Shown in pieces: positions 1 to 7,503 of a stretch of 18,156 nt of DNA (within the stretch, counting starts at the first letter, position 1; every line of letters begins with the position of its first letter). Below the pieces are notes generated by a model. It was not told where the DNA came from, made no database searches, and saw only the letters and a program-made list of their open reading frames with translations. The translations under genes and the position numbers were made by a program. Source of the stretch: JAXGPP01 sp964436865 (GTDB lineage Bacteria; Planctomycetota; Planctomycetia; Pirellulales; Thermoguttaceae); the NCBI GenBank assembly GCA_964436865.1, contig CAYTFK010000128.1, positions 1 to 18,156 on the forward strand, in the 5' to 3' direction.

Positions 1-1005
1 ATGCGCATCGTCCTCTGCTATCCGGTCGAAGAACGCCATCGCCAACAGATCGCTGCGGCAATGCCGGGGGCTGAAATTGTCGACGCCGGCCAGGAACGGG
101 TGGCCCGCGAACTGTTCGATGCCGACGTGTTTTGCGGACACGCCAAGGTTCCCGTCGATTGGGACGGCGTGGTTCGACACGGCCGGCTCCGGTGGATCCA
201 GTCCTCCGCCGCCGGCATGGATCACTGCCTGTTGCCGGCGGTGATCGAATCGGACGTAATCGTCACCAGTGCCTCCGGTGTGCTGGCCGATCAGGTCGCC
301 GAGCACACCATCGCCCTGGTGACCGGCTGGTGCCGCGGCCTGCCGGTCTTTTTCCGGGCGCAGCAGGAGAAAGAGTTCATCCGGCGGCCGACGCGCGACC
401 TGACTCACGCCACGGTTGGCATCGTCGGCTTCGGCGGCGTGGGACGCCGACTGGCCGAGATTCTTCGCGTCTTCAAGACGCGGATCCTGGCTACCGACAT
501 GTTCCCCATCGAGAAACCAGACTATGTCTCGGCACTGTGGCCCGCCGACTGCCTCGACCGGCTGCTTGCCGAATCCGATATCGTCGTGCTGTCGCTGCCG
601 CTGAATGAGGCAACGCGGGGGCTGTTCGACGCCACCCGGCTCAGCCGAATGAAGCCCGGCGCGCTGCTGGCTAATATGGCGCGGGGGCCGCTCGTGGTGG
701 AGGAAGCCCTGGTCGACGCTATCCGCTCCGGGCATCTGGCCGGTGCCGTGATGGATGTGACCAACATTGAGCCGCTGCCGCCGGAGAGCGAACTCTGGAG
801 CCTGCCGAACGTGATCATCACGCCGCACGTCGGCGGACAGTCGAAGTCGCGGATCGATGACATGACCGTGATGTTCTGCGAGAACCTTCGCCGCTGGCAG
901 CAGGGCGCGCCGTTGATCAACCACCTGGTCGACAAGCGGCTCGGGTTTCCGATTCGTGACGGAAAGACCCCTCTGTGGGTCGACGTGGTTCGACAACTCG
1001 GCTAG
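1..1005 (+). CDS. D-2-hydroxyacid dehydrogenase (NAD(P)-dependent)
   Basis: This 334-residue protein is a member of the D-isomer-specific 2-hydroxyacid dehydrogenase family, cytosolic enzymes that interconvert 2-keto acids and D-2-hydroxy acids with NAD(P)H. The Rossmann glycine motif is seen at residues 143-148 (GFGGVG). The three catalytic positions expected in the family are present: Arg228 in NMARGPL, Glu257 in TNIEPLP, and His276 in ITPHVGG. The length is typical. The ATG at base 1 begins a normal family N-terminus (MRIVLCYP), so the gene appears complete even though the window starts here and no upstream control can be seen. Its stop lies 3 bases from the stop of the convergent oxidoreductase. 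The exact substrate (glyoxylate, phosphoglycerate or other) cannot be told. Homologues often sit next to Gfo/Idh/MocA enzymes in sugar-acid metabolism, but that link is inference. Confidence 0.93.
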   Translation: MRIVLCYPVEERHRQQIAAAMPGAEIVDAGQERVARELFDADVFCGHAKVPVDWDGVVRHGRLRWIQSSAAGMDHCLLPAVIESDVIVTSASGVLADQVAEHTIALVTGWCRGLPVFFRAQQEKEFIRRPTRDLTHATVGIVGFGGVGRRLAEILRVFKTRILATDMFPIEKPDYVSALWPADCLDRLLAESDIVVLSLPLNEATRGLFDATRLSRMKPGALLANMARGPLVVEEALVDAIRSGHLAGAVMDVTNIEPLPPESELWSLPNVIITPHVGGQSKSRIDDMTVMFCENLRRWQQGAPLINHLVDKRLGFPIRDGKTPLWVDVVRQLG

Positions 1006-1008
1006 CGT

Positions 1009-2016
1009 TTATTCCAGTGCGACCCGTCGCCCTTCGACAGCGCTGTCCTCCGCCTGCTCCACGACGCGCAGCGCCTGATAGGCGTCGTCCAAGTCACAGG
1101 TCTTGGTCACGAGACTGGTCACCGCGCGAAAGAACTGCATCAGCAGTTGCTCGCCGACTGGCCGCTCGCTTTCCAGCGACTCGTGGTGCCGTCCGGCTTC
1201 GTCGAACCAGACCAGCGTGGCCGGCAGGTCGATGAACGCGATGCCATGTTCGCACGAAATCTGCATCGCGGCCACGGGACGGTAGCTCACGGCCTCGCTC
1301 CAACGACCGGGTACGTAGCGCCCGCAACTCAGTTGTGCGATGGGGCCGGTTCCAGGGCGGCTGTCGGAGAAGTCGAGGCTCATCATGCGGTATTCGATCT
1401 GGCTGCCCGACCCGCCGCCGTGATGAGTCACACCGGTCACCCATCGCGGAGCTTTGCCGACCACGTACCGGCACCAATCAACCAGTTCCACCAGTTCCTG
1501 CCGCGTCGTCGGCTGGCTACCATCGCGAAGATGATTGGCCGGTTCGACGATTGGCAACCGCCGGTGGCAGAACAGCAGACGCGGCATTCCCAAGCGCGTA
1601 GCGATCAATTCCTTGAGTCGCAACGTCGCGGGCGCCTGCCGGCGAGGGAACTCGACCATGAAGGCGATGCCCGCCTCGGCCACACGGCTTTTCACCCCCT
1701 CTGCGACGGACAATTCCATGTCCACACCACTGCCGAAATAGACCGACTTGCCGGCACGGCACGCAGCCAACACAGGCAGGGGCCCCGACCATTGCGACGA
1801 CGACACGAAGATGGCATCGATGTCTTCTCGAGCCGTCAGCGCGTGATACCCATCGACTGCGGCAGCGTTGAATTCGGCGGCCGCCAGTTCCGCCCGTTGC
1901 CGCACCTGGTCGTAGATCGCCTTGACTTCGAACCGATCGGCCAGCGCGCGCAGCGCCGTCCGGTGCCTTCTTTCCCAGGCTTCTCCCAGACCAGCGACTC
2001 CAAGGCGAAGCTTCAT
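1009..2016 (-). CDS. Gfo/Idh/MocA-family oxidoreductase with degenerate EKP motif
   Basis: The N-terminus MKLRLGVAGLGEAWERRH is a Rossmann NAD(P)-binding motif, followed by the usual family pattern (DIDAIFVSSS, then LAACRAGKSVYF). The second half has the look of the mixed alpha/beta substrate domain. The start at 2016 (335 residues) is chosen because the Rossmann strand begins right there; a TTG at 2121 would add 35 unrelated residues. Family members oxidise or reduce sugars and related polyols. The oddity is at residues 94-99. Where most members have C-E-K-P, with a catalytic lysine, this one reads FGSGVD, so the lysine is absent. It may be a sugar-binding non-enzyme, or an enzyme using other residues. 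It is transcribed alone, convergent with the dehydrogenase, probably from the promoter at 2204-2233. Confidence 0.85.
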   Translation of the reverse strand: MKLRLGVAGLGEAWERRHRTALRALADRFEVKAIYDQVRQRAELAAAEFNAAAVDGYHALTAREDIDAIFVSSSQWSGPLPVLAACRAGKSVYFGSGVDMELSVAEGVKSRVAEAGIAFMVEFPRRQAPATLRLKELIATRLGMPRLLFCHRRLPIVEPANHLRDGSQPTTRQELVELVDWCRYVVGKAPRWVTGVTHHGGGSGSQIEYRMMSLDFSDSRPGTGPIAQLSCGRYVPGRWSEAVSYRPVAAMQISCEHGIAFIDLPATLVWFDEAGRHHESLESERPVGEQLLMQFFRAVTSLVTKTCDLDDAYQALRVVEQAEDSAVEGRRVALE

Positions 2017-2203
2017 CCGCGGTATGGTCTCAAGCGCAAACGCCCACATGGAGGGCAACCGTCCCACCCTCCCCCTTCGTGGTACTACTGGAGAACCGAG
2101 CAATCGTATCGCGGCGTCCAACGCCCGGTCGCGGCTTGATGCGCTCGGGCTTGGCTCACCCCCCCCCGGCGAAGCTCGGGTTTCGGTCCGCCACAGACTG
2201 GTG

Positions 2204-2233
2204 ATTATATCGGCAGATGTATGTCAAACTCAA
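2204..2233 (-). promoter_or_regulatory. Sigma70-type promoter candidate for the Gfo/Idh/MocA gene
   Basis: On the minus strand a perfect TATAAT (bases 2209 to 2204) lies 18 bases downstream of TTGAGT (2233 to 2228), which matches 4 of 6 bases of the -35 consensus. Such AT-rich hexamers stand out in this GC-rich DNA. Transcription would start near 2197 and leave a leader of about 180 bases before the ATG at 2016. A perfect TTGACA also occurs at 2227-2222, but its 12-base spacing to the -10 is too short for normal use. Confidence 0.5.
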
Positions 2234-2699
2234 TCGCTCCAGAGCGGAAGTTTCTGCGATATCGGCACTTGCAACTTTGTCGCGGCGCTATTGAACGAAT
2301 GCGCTGCCGATACTGCCGGGGGGAAGACACGCGGGGGGAGCGAAACAGCTAGAAAGGTCTACGCAACCGGAATATTTCCCGCGGATTCTCCGCTTGTCCC
2401 TTGCAGACCGGATTCTCACGGCTAGACTAGGGGAATTCCTGAGCGAGTGCCAGGAAAGATACTGCTTTGGCTACGCGTGTGGTTCGTCAGGGAACGTGCA
2501 AGGAGAGCATGGGACGCCAAAACCTATCACGACGAGCAATGGCGAATCAGCAAGCCCTTCTTCGTAGCCCCCAGCTTGCGTCAGGCTCTGTCGCCACCTC
2601 CAGACGGAGTGCGATTGGAGCCCGGTTTGGCCGGCGCAGGCAAAAGCCCGCCTGAGGGTTCTTCAGTTACTTTCACCCCCAAACGGACAGGAGACTACC
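2234..2699. other. Non-coding intergenic stretch between divergent genes
   Basis: I see no convincing gene in these 466 bases. An open frame beginning at 2447 (+) runs into the next gene in another frame and shows no recognisable protein character. A weak plus-strand promoter possibility is TTGCAG (2401-2406), 16 bases, TAGACT (2423-2428). A short hairpin, CAGGC-(8 bases)-GCCTG, lies at 2637-2654 ahead of the thioredoxin-fold gene and could be a leader structure. Base composition is lower in GC around 2220-2460 than in the flanking genes, which fits a regulatory region. A run of nine C lies nearby at 2159-2167. Confidence 0.4.
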
Positions 2700-3191
2700 G
2701 TGACCAGTCTGACCCTAGCTGCCGTTCTGCAGGCTTCCATCTTGGCAACTGGCAACGAGACCTATGCAGAGGCGCATCGACAGAACCAGCAAACCGGTCA
2801 ACCGATCGTCGTCATGGTTGGAGCTGATTGGTGCCCGGCCTGCGTGATGATGAAGAACAGCGTGATCAGCCAGGTGCGCCAGCGCGGCATTCTCCGCAAG
2901 GTGGCGTTTGCGATGGTGAACCTCGACCAAGAGCAGCAGCTCGGGCAGCAACTGACCGCCGGCGGCCCGATTCCGCAATTGATCGTCTATCGGCAGACCG
3001 AAACCGGCTGGAAATGCCAAAAGCTCATCGGCGGCCAGACGGTGGAGACCGTCGAGTCGTTCATCTCCGGCGCGGTGCAGGCTACCGACGCGAAACGGCC
3101 AGCCCAGACTCCGCAGCCGGCACCCCAGGCGACCCCCGCGTCGCCAGGCTCCAACACTGCTTATCGCGCAACTCCGGGTACCAACGGCTAG
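2700..3191 (+). CDS. Thioredoxin-fold protein with WCPAC active site
   Basis: This 163-residue protein has a thioredoxin fold: TGQPIVVMVGADWCPAC with redox cysteines Cys45 and Cys48, and a cis-proline site at GGPIP (Pro92) before the strand QLIVYRQ. It most likely reduces or isomerises thiols, or acts as a redox sensor. The first 18 residues are hydrophobic but have no positive charge, so export is uncertain. The tail (about residues 128-163) is rich in Pro, Ala, Thr and Gln and is probably disordered. The GTG start at 2700 is supported by GGAG 7 bases upstream (ACAGGAGACTACC). The spsF-like gene starts 9 bases after its stop, so the two are probably co-transcribed, although no functional link is obvious. 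Confidence 0.85.
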   Translation: MTSLTLAAVLQASILATGNETYAEAHRQNQQTGQPIVVMVGADWCPACVMMKNSVISQVRQRGILRKVAFAMVNLDQEQQLGQQLTAGGPIPQLIVYRQTETGWKCQKLIGGQTVETVESFISGAVQATDAKRPAQTPQPAPQATPASPGSNTAYRATPGTNG

Positions 3192-3200
3192 GACCCTCCC

Positions 3201-3935
3201 ATGAATGTCGTGGCGCTCATCCAGGCCCGGATGGGCAGCACGCGGCTGCCGGGCAAAGTCCTCTCGGATCTCGCCGGGAGGACTGTCCTGGCCCGGGTGG
3301 TTCGCCGCACGTGTCGCGCCAAGCGAGTTGACCGCGTCGTGGTGGCGACCACCGCCAAACGCGAAGATGATCCGATTGTCGGTGAGTGCCAGCGGCTGGA
3401 AGTCAACTGGTTCCGCGGTTCAGAGGACGATGTCCTTGACCGGTACTGTCAGGCCGCCGCCGCCTTCCACGCCGATGTCGTCGTGCGCATCACCGCCGAC
3501 TGCCCGCTCATCGATCCGCAGGTGATCGATCGGGTAGTCGAGCGGTTCCTGCTCGAGCGGCCCGATTACGCCGCCAATACTCTCCAGCGGACCTTTCCCC
3601 GCGGCCTTGATACCGAAGCGGCGGCCGTTGCGGCGCTCGAGCGATCGTCGCGCGAAGCCCGCGAGCCCTATGAGCGCGTCCACGTCACGCCCTATCTCTA
3701 CCGACATCCGGAACTGTTTCGCCTGCTCTCGGTGACGCACGACGAAGCCGACTGCAGCGGGCACCGTTGGACCGTCGACACGGCCGACGATCTGGCAATG
3801 CTCCGCGCGCTTTTCGCTCGGCTGGACGGCGACGATTCGGCGCCGTGGCAAGACGTGCTCGCGATCTTCACTACCCACCCGGAGTTGGCCGACCTGAACC
3901 GGCACGTCCGCCACAAGTCCCTTGACGAAGGCTGA
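3201..3935 (+). CDS. SpsF-like cytidylyltransferase (CMP-NeuAc synthetase family)
   Basis: The N-terminal sugar-nucleotidyltransferase signature is clear: ALIQARMGSTRLPGKVL (residues 5-21), then RVVVATT, GSEDDVLDRY (73-82) and RITADCPLIDP (96-106). The length of 244 residues fits the SpsF family (spore coat polysaccharide biosynthesis protein F, related to NeuA/KdsB). Such proteins are thought to activate an acidic sugar with CTP for surface polysaccharide. It sits 9 bases behind the thioredoxin-fold gene and 14 bases ahead of the nucleotidyltransferase gene, suggesting one transcript. The aminotransferase, NeuB-like synthase or epimerase that normally accompany such enzymes are not in this stretch. 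The substrate is therefore unknown, and the spsF name is not assigned as a gene symbol. Confidence 0.85.
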   Translation: MNVVALIQARMGSTRLPGKVLSDLAGRTVLARVVRRTCRAKRVDRVVVATTAKREDDPIVGECQRLEVNWFRGSEDDVLDRYCQAAAAFHADVVVRITADCPLIDPQVIDRVVERFLLERPDYAANTLQRTFPRGLDTEAAAVAALERSSREAREPYERVHVTPYLYRHPELFRLLSVTHDEADCSGHRWTVDTADDLAMLRALFARLDGDDSAPWQDVLAIFTTHPELADLNRHVRHKSLDEG

Positions 3936-3949
3936 GGACAGGTTCTTTC

Positions 3950-4438
3950 ATGAACGTCGACCGCATATTAGAGACACTGAACCGCTTCAGCGTAGACTAT
4001 CTGCTGATCGGAGGAATGAACTTCCTGCTTCGCCACGAACCGGTTTCAACCTACGACATCGACGTGTGGATTGAGGACACGTCGGAGAACCGGATTCGAT
4101 GTGAGGCCGCGCTGGCAGATCTGCAGGCCGAGTGGGGGCGCAGCGAAGAAGACTGGGGCCCGGTTGTTGAGAAAGCCCCTGGCTGGCTCGATTTTCAGCC
4201 GATCTTCTGCCTTAACTCACCGCACGGCGCGATCGATGTCTTTCGCACAGTGGCCGGCCTTGGCCCTTGGGCAGAGTCAAGGGCAAGGGCAGTCACGGGC
4301 GTAACCGCCGGCGGTTCAAGCTACGTGGCGATTCCTGATGAAGACATGCTTCGCTGCCAGATGGCACTGCCGGAGTCACAGCGGAAGCTCGACCGCGTCG
4401 CTGCGCTTCGTCGACTGCTTGAGGAGAGTCAGGAGTGA
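3950..4438 (+). CDS. Minimal nucleotidyltransferase (AbiEii/MNT-like)
   Basis: The 162-residue protein shows the minimal nucleotidyltransferase pattern: YLLIGGMNFLLR (Gly21, Gly22), then STYDIDVWI with the metal-binding pair Asp36 and Asp38, and a third acidic residue Asp96 in GAIDVFRT. The C-terminal part (from about residue 127) is helical with IPDEDMLRCQMALPES, a motif found after the catalytic core in many such proteins. Members of this superfamily transfer nucleotides to protein or RNA, and many are halves of toxin-antitoxin pairs (AbiE, MNT/HEPN). The stop codon overlaps the start of the next small gene by 4 bases. That tight coupling supports a two-gene unit. No target is identifiable. 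Confidence 0.8.
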   Translation: MNVDRILETLNRFSVDYLLIGGMNFLLRHEPVSTYDIDVWIEDTSENRIRCEAALADLQAEWGRSEEDWGPVVEKAPGWLDFQPIFCLNSPHGAIDVFRTVAGLGPWAESRARAVTGVTAGGSSYVAIPDEDMLRCQMALPESQRKLDRVAALRRLLEESQE

Positions 4439-4665
4439 ATAGCGACGAACTTGCGAAGCTTAAGGCCAGCGAGGAGCGCAAGCGCGAGGCATGCTGGAAC
4501 CCCGTCGCGCGTTGGCGCGTGATCCAGGAAACGCTGGCGTGGGCGGAGTCGCAGCTTGCGGTGCCCCGCAATACGCCCCAGCGATGCCTGGAATTACAGC
4601 GCCGCAAGCTTGCGCAGATGGAGAAATCCGCCGCGGGCCGCGATCCGCCGACAACCGGAGACTGA
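4435..4665 (+). CDS. Small partner protein of the nucleotidyltransferase, unknown function
   Basis: This is a 76-residue charged protein starting with GTG at 4435. The start is preceded by GGAGAGTCAGGA and overlaps the stop of the upstream nucleotidyltransferase by GTGA, so translation is probably coupled. It is predicted mostly helical: a Lys/Glu-rich N-terminus, a central segment NPVARWRVIQETLAWAES (residues 22-39), and a basic helix LELQRRKLAQMEK. I do not recognise a characterised domain. It has neither a HEPN RxxxxH motif nor a clear helix-turn-helix. Because it is always translated with a nucleotidyltransferase here, it could be its antitoxin or a subunit; that is inference. The codon pattern and the overlap make it likely to be a real gene. 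Confidence 0.65.
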   Translation: MNSDELAKLKASEERKREACWNPVARWRVIQETLAWAESQLAVPRNTPQRCLELQRRKLAQMEKSAAGRDPPTTGD

Positions 4666-4735
4666 ATCCGTACCGCCAGAGACAATCGCGGCGGGTCGGC
4701 CACAGCCGCTGAACTCGCGTCATTCGCCCCGACGG

Positions 4736-6478
4736 CTAAGCCGCCCGCCCGCGGCACGCTGTCTTCGGCAAGCGGGAGAGTCGACGGGCGTCGCGGTTCA
4801 GCATCGCGTGCATTTGAGCTACGATATGCACTCGAAAGGCCAGAATGGCGGGGTCGATATGAGGGAGCCTGTTGCGGCCAGAACGCTTGACCTTTTCCAC
4901 AATCCAGTGGAAATGCCCGATTCCGCGACGCCGGCCCAGACGGTCGCGGAGCGGCTGTACGAATGTCGCAGGAAACAGCCTTTTGACATCACTGCTGGCC
5001 AGACTGTCCAGGAGCACTTCTGCAAACGGCCGGCTGGCCAAGATATGCCGTGGTGCTTTGACGGCAGCCTTGCTGGCGATCGGGACAGACGGACAAAGTC
5101 GCCGGACGACGCGCCGGAACGCGCTTTTGTTCGTGCGGTCGTCGTCGCCCAGCCGGCGGACAGCGTGGACAATTCGCCTCGATAGCAGGGGGCACGACTG
5201 CTCGACGTAACCCAGTTTCAAGTCGGAAAGTGCGGACAGAACCACCGGAATCCGAAACTGGTGATAGAGCCTGTCGCGCCACGTAGCATTCGTTTCACCG
5301 GGGCGCTGTTCGAGATGCGGCGGCAGTTGCTGCCCAACAAGGCCTTCGCGCTCGAGTGGTGCGAAATCGGCATAATCGGCGCACAGGCGGAGCCCAACCC
5401 GCTTGCGGACCTCATCGGCCGTTCTCATAGCGCCCCAGCCGAACCCTTCATCACCCCGTATGACGCCCTCCACGCCCTCGTCGTGGAGTTGCCGCCAGAC
5501 AACGAACCCATCCAAGTAGCCCGCCAGGTGATCGATACATCCTTCTCCGTTGCGGACGAACCTGTCGAGAATTCGCTCCGCCGGTTCCGGTGAGGCGTCG
5601 ACCTCAAAGTAGCGGTGATTGGTGTGAGTCCGATCGGCGAGCGTTCGCGCGACGCGGGCGTCGTTTCCCCGCTGCGACTGGGCCCATGCCGCGCCCCAGG
5701 TAATCGTATTCAGAACGCGGTCTGATTGATCGCCAGGCATCGCCTCGGGAGCAAGTCTCCGGTGCATGAGCAGCAGCAAGGCCCGGCTATCGTAGCCGCC
5801 GGAAAGCGGCACCGCCCAGCGGCGCGGATCCACGTCTGCCGCGGCGATGGTGTCTTCCATGGCGTCAAGAAGCGATTGCTCGGCAGCCGGCACAGGCGTC
5901 GCGGGGTCGAAGGCCACCGATTCACTACGGACAGCCAGTCTCCACTCGCGGCGATCCAAAGTTGCAACACTATCGGGCGCCAGGCGGCGGACGCCTTTGC
6001 ACCAACCCTGTTCCGGGCCGAGGCTGCCGCTTGACAGAATCCAGGGAATAACCTCCGGATTAGGATCGAAGACACCGCGAACCATCGCGATCGCCCGTTG
6101 GGAAGTCGCCGCCAGAAACAACTCGTCGTCCAGATAGTACCAGACGGAACGAGTCCCGACTGTGTCGGTCGCGACTTCAACCAGTTCGTCGTTCGCCCGG
6201 AACAGCGCGTAAGTGCCGTCAGGCAACGGAGACTTTGGCAGCCACCATGTCATTGGGGCCGACTCATAGAGACTGCCGAGCAGCACCGAAGCCTGATGGC
6301 GAGGCGCGGTTGAAATCGGACCACAAGTCGACCAGATAATTCCGCCGCTTTCAAACGACTGCAGGGCCGGCCCGACAATGTTATCTGGACTCAGGGCACG
6401 GCACGCCCGGCGAATTCCCGGCTCAAGCAGGGCTGCCGCAGACGGATTTCGAACGCAGCAGTAGATTATCTTCGCCAT
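4736..6478 (-). CDS. Asparagine synthase-like protein with inactive glutaminase half
   Basis: The 580-residue protein has the two-part architecture of asparagine synthetases. The N-terminal half (about 1-190) keeps echoes of the class II glutaminase fold (DGTYALFRAND..., FLAATSQRAI). It begins MAKIIYCC, so there is no cysteine at position 2 to act as nucleophile. The C-terminal half carries the ATP pyrophosphatase loop SGGYDS (226-231) and the RGDEGFG motif (341-347). It should therefore adenylate a carboxylate but not release ammonia from glutamine, resembling beta-lactam synthetase or lasso-peptide cyclase logic. It could instead take ammonia from a partner. It is the last gene of a minus-strand cluster, 105 bases after the methyltransferase and near a complete AsnB. 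Its real substrate is unknown. Confidence 0.85.
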   Translation of the reverse strand: MAKIIYCCVRNPSAAALLEPGIRRACRALSPDNIVGPALQSFESGGIIWSTCGPISTAPRHQASVLLGSLYESAPMTWWLPKSPLPDGTYALFRANDELVEVATDTVGTRSVWYYLDDELFLAATSQRAIAMVRGVFDPNPEVIPWILSSGSLGPEQGWCKGVRRLAPDSVATLDRREWRLAVRSESVAFDPATPVPAAEQSLLDAMEDTIAAADVDPRRWAVPLSGGYDSRALLLLMHRRLAPEAMPGDQSDRVLNTITWGAAWAQSQRGNDARVARTLADRTHTNHRYFEVDASPEPAERILDRFVRNGEGCIDHLAGYLDGFVVWRQLHDEGVEGVIRGDEGFGWGAMRTADEVRKRVGLRLCADYADFAPLEREGLVGQQLPPHLEQRPGETNATWRDRLYHQFRIPVVLSALSDLKLGYVEQSCPLLSRRIVHAVRRLGDDDRTNKSAFRRVVRRLCPSVPIASKAAVKAPRHILASRPFAEVLLDSLASSDVKRLFPATFVQPLRDRLGRRRGIGHFHWIVEKVKRSGRNRLPHIDPAILAFRVHIVAQMHAMLNRDARRLSRLPKTACRGRAA

Positions 6479-6583
6479 GGCCGGTCAGCTACGTTCTCCC
6501 AGTCCGCCGCCCCCCGTCTTTCGTCTTATAGCAACCACCGGTCCATCCTGGTGAAACCGTCCGGATTCGCATTTGTGGCAGCT

Positions 6584-7360
6584 TCAGTCGGCACAGGCGG
6601 GCTGTTCTGCGCGAAACGCAGTTGTCGCGTTACAGTGGGGTTTGACTGCGATTCGGCCGCCACGGTCAATTCGATTGAGCAGCAGCGGCTTGCGGGACTC
6701 CGCAAAGAACTCGTCCACGGCCTTGCGGCAACCGGGCCAGCTTCCATAGTCATCGATAACGAGCACGCCCCCCGGCGTCAGTCGCGGGTAGAGGTGTTCG
6801 AGATCGTGCTTCGTTGACTCGTACCAGTCGGTATCCAAGCGGAGCAGACTGATTGCGCCGGGAGCGCGATCCGGGATCGTATTCTCCACTCGGCCCTCGA
6901 CGAAATGGATTCGAGAACTGGGATATCCCGTCGCCGCCAGATTCGCCCGCACGTCGTCGAGACTCGCGAGACACCACCCTTCCTTGTCATTGGCCTTCCG
7001 TTTCCATTTCTCGCTTGCCGCGTCGCCGTCCTTGCGGGAGGGTTGGACCATTCCGGAGAAGGTGTCAAACAAGTAAAGGTCGTAGCGGGTGCAACCGATC
7101 GCCAGCAGCGAGTAGGCCACCGCCATCATGCTGCCGCCCCGCCAGACTCCACATTCGACGATCGCGCCCTCAATGTCGTTCCGAGCCACATATTCGACGG
7201 CCTTGGCGAGCGCGCAGACCCGCTCCGGCGAAGTCATCGTAAACTCGCGCACCCGTTCGTAGAGTTCCCACTCCGCCTCATCAAAGAGGCGTGCCCTCTT
7301 ATCAACGCGGCCAACGCGTTGACGAATCTTGCGGAACGCTGTGTGCAACGAGCCAATCAT
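6584..7360 (-). CDS. TylF/MycF-family O-methyltransferase
   Basis: The 258-residue protein contains the SAM-binding segment GAIVECGVWRGGSMMAVAY (65-83), followed by YLFDTFSGM. The acidic metal-binding elements of the TylF/MycF (macrocin O-methyltransferase) family follow: LLRLDTDWYESTKHDLEHLY (172-191) and GVLVIDDYGSWPGCRKAV (198-215). These enzymes are Mg-dependent and methylate sugar hydroxyls; relatives are frequent in polysaccharide clusters. I place the start at 7360 because AAGGG lies 7 bases upstream; an in-frame ATG at 7378 is the alternative. It follows asnB by about 140 bases on the same strand and precedes the second asparagine-synthase gene, so methylation of a glycan or of an amide-bearing sugar is a reasonable inference. 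Confidence 0.88.
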   Translation of the reverse strand: MIGSLHTAFRKIRQRVGRVDKRARLFDEAEWELYERVREFTMTSPERVCALAKAVEYVARNDIEGAIVECGVWRGGSMMAVAYSLLAIGCTRYDLYLFDTFSGMVQPSRKDGDAASEKWKRKANDKEGWCLASLDDVRANLAATGYPSSRIHFVEGRVENTIPDRAPGAISLLRLDTDWYESTKHDLEHLYPRLTPGGVLVIDDYGSWPGCRKAVDEFFAESRKPLLLNRIDRGGRIAVKPHCNATTAFRAEQPACAD

Positions 7361-7367
7361 TTCGGGG

Positions 7368-7372
7368 CCCTT
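7368..7372 (-). promoter_or_regulatory. Ribosome binding site deciding the methyltransferase start
   Basis: AAGGG on the minus strand, 7 bases ahead of the ATG at 7360. It favours this start over the in-frame ATG at 7378, which lacks a well-spaced site. Confidence 0.4.
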
Positions 7373-7503
7373 GAGCATGGACCTGGTATTGCAGTTGTTC
7401 GCGACTGCCGCCACCTCTCGCCCATGGTTGAGACGGGGGCAGCGCGCGATTTCCGGCGCGAGGGACTGATAGCAGTACCGCGACGCGGCGTCAAGGCGGC
7501 TGT

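Noticed and set aside
1147..2139. Long plus-strand open frame (330 codons)
   Set aside because: It lies opposite the Gfo/Idh/MocA gene and its residues look like high-GC complement translation, with no motif.
2204..2227. Perfect TTGACA paired with perfect TATAAT on the minus strand
   Set aside because: The spacing is only 12 bases; TTGAGT with an 18-base spacer uses the same -10 and is more plausible.
2447..2827. Possible small plus-strand gene in the intergenic region
   Set aside because: No family resemblance, no good ribosome site, and it runs into the thioredoxin gene in another frame.
4688..4743. Hairpins between the convergent genes as a bidirectional terminator
   Set aside because: Stems are only 4-5 base pairs with no adjacent T-run; not strong enough to annotate.
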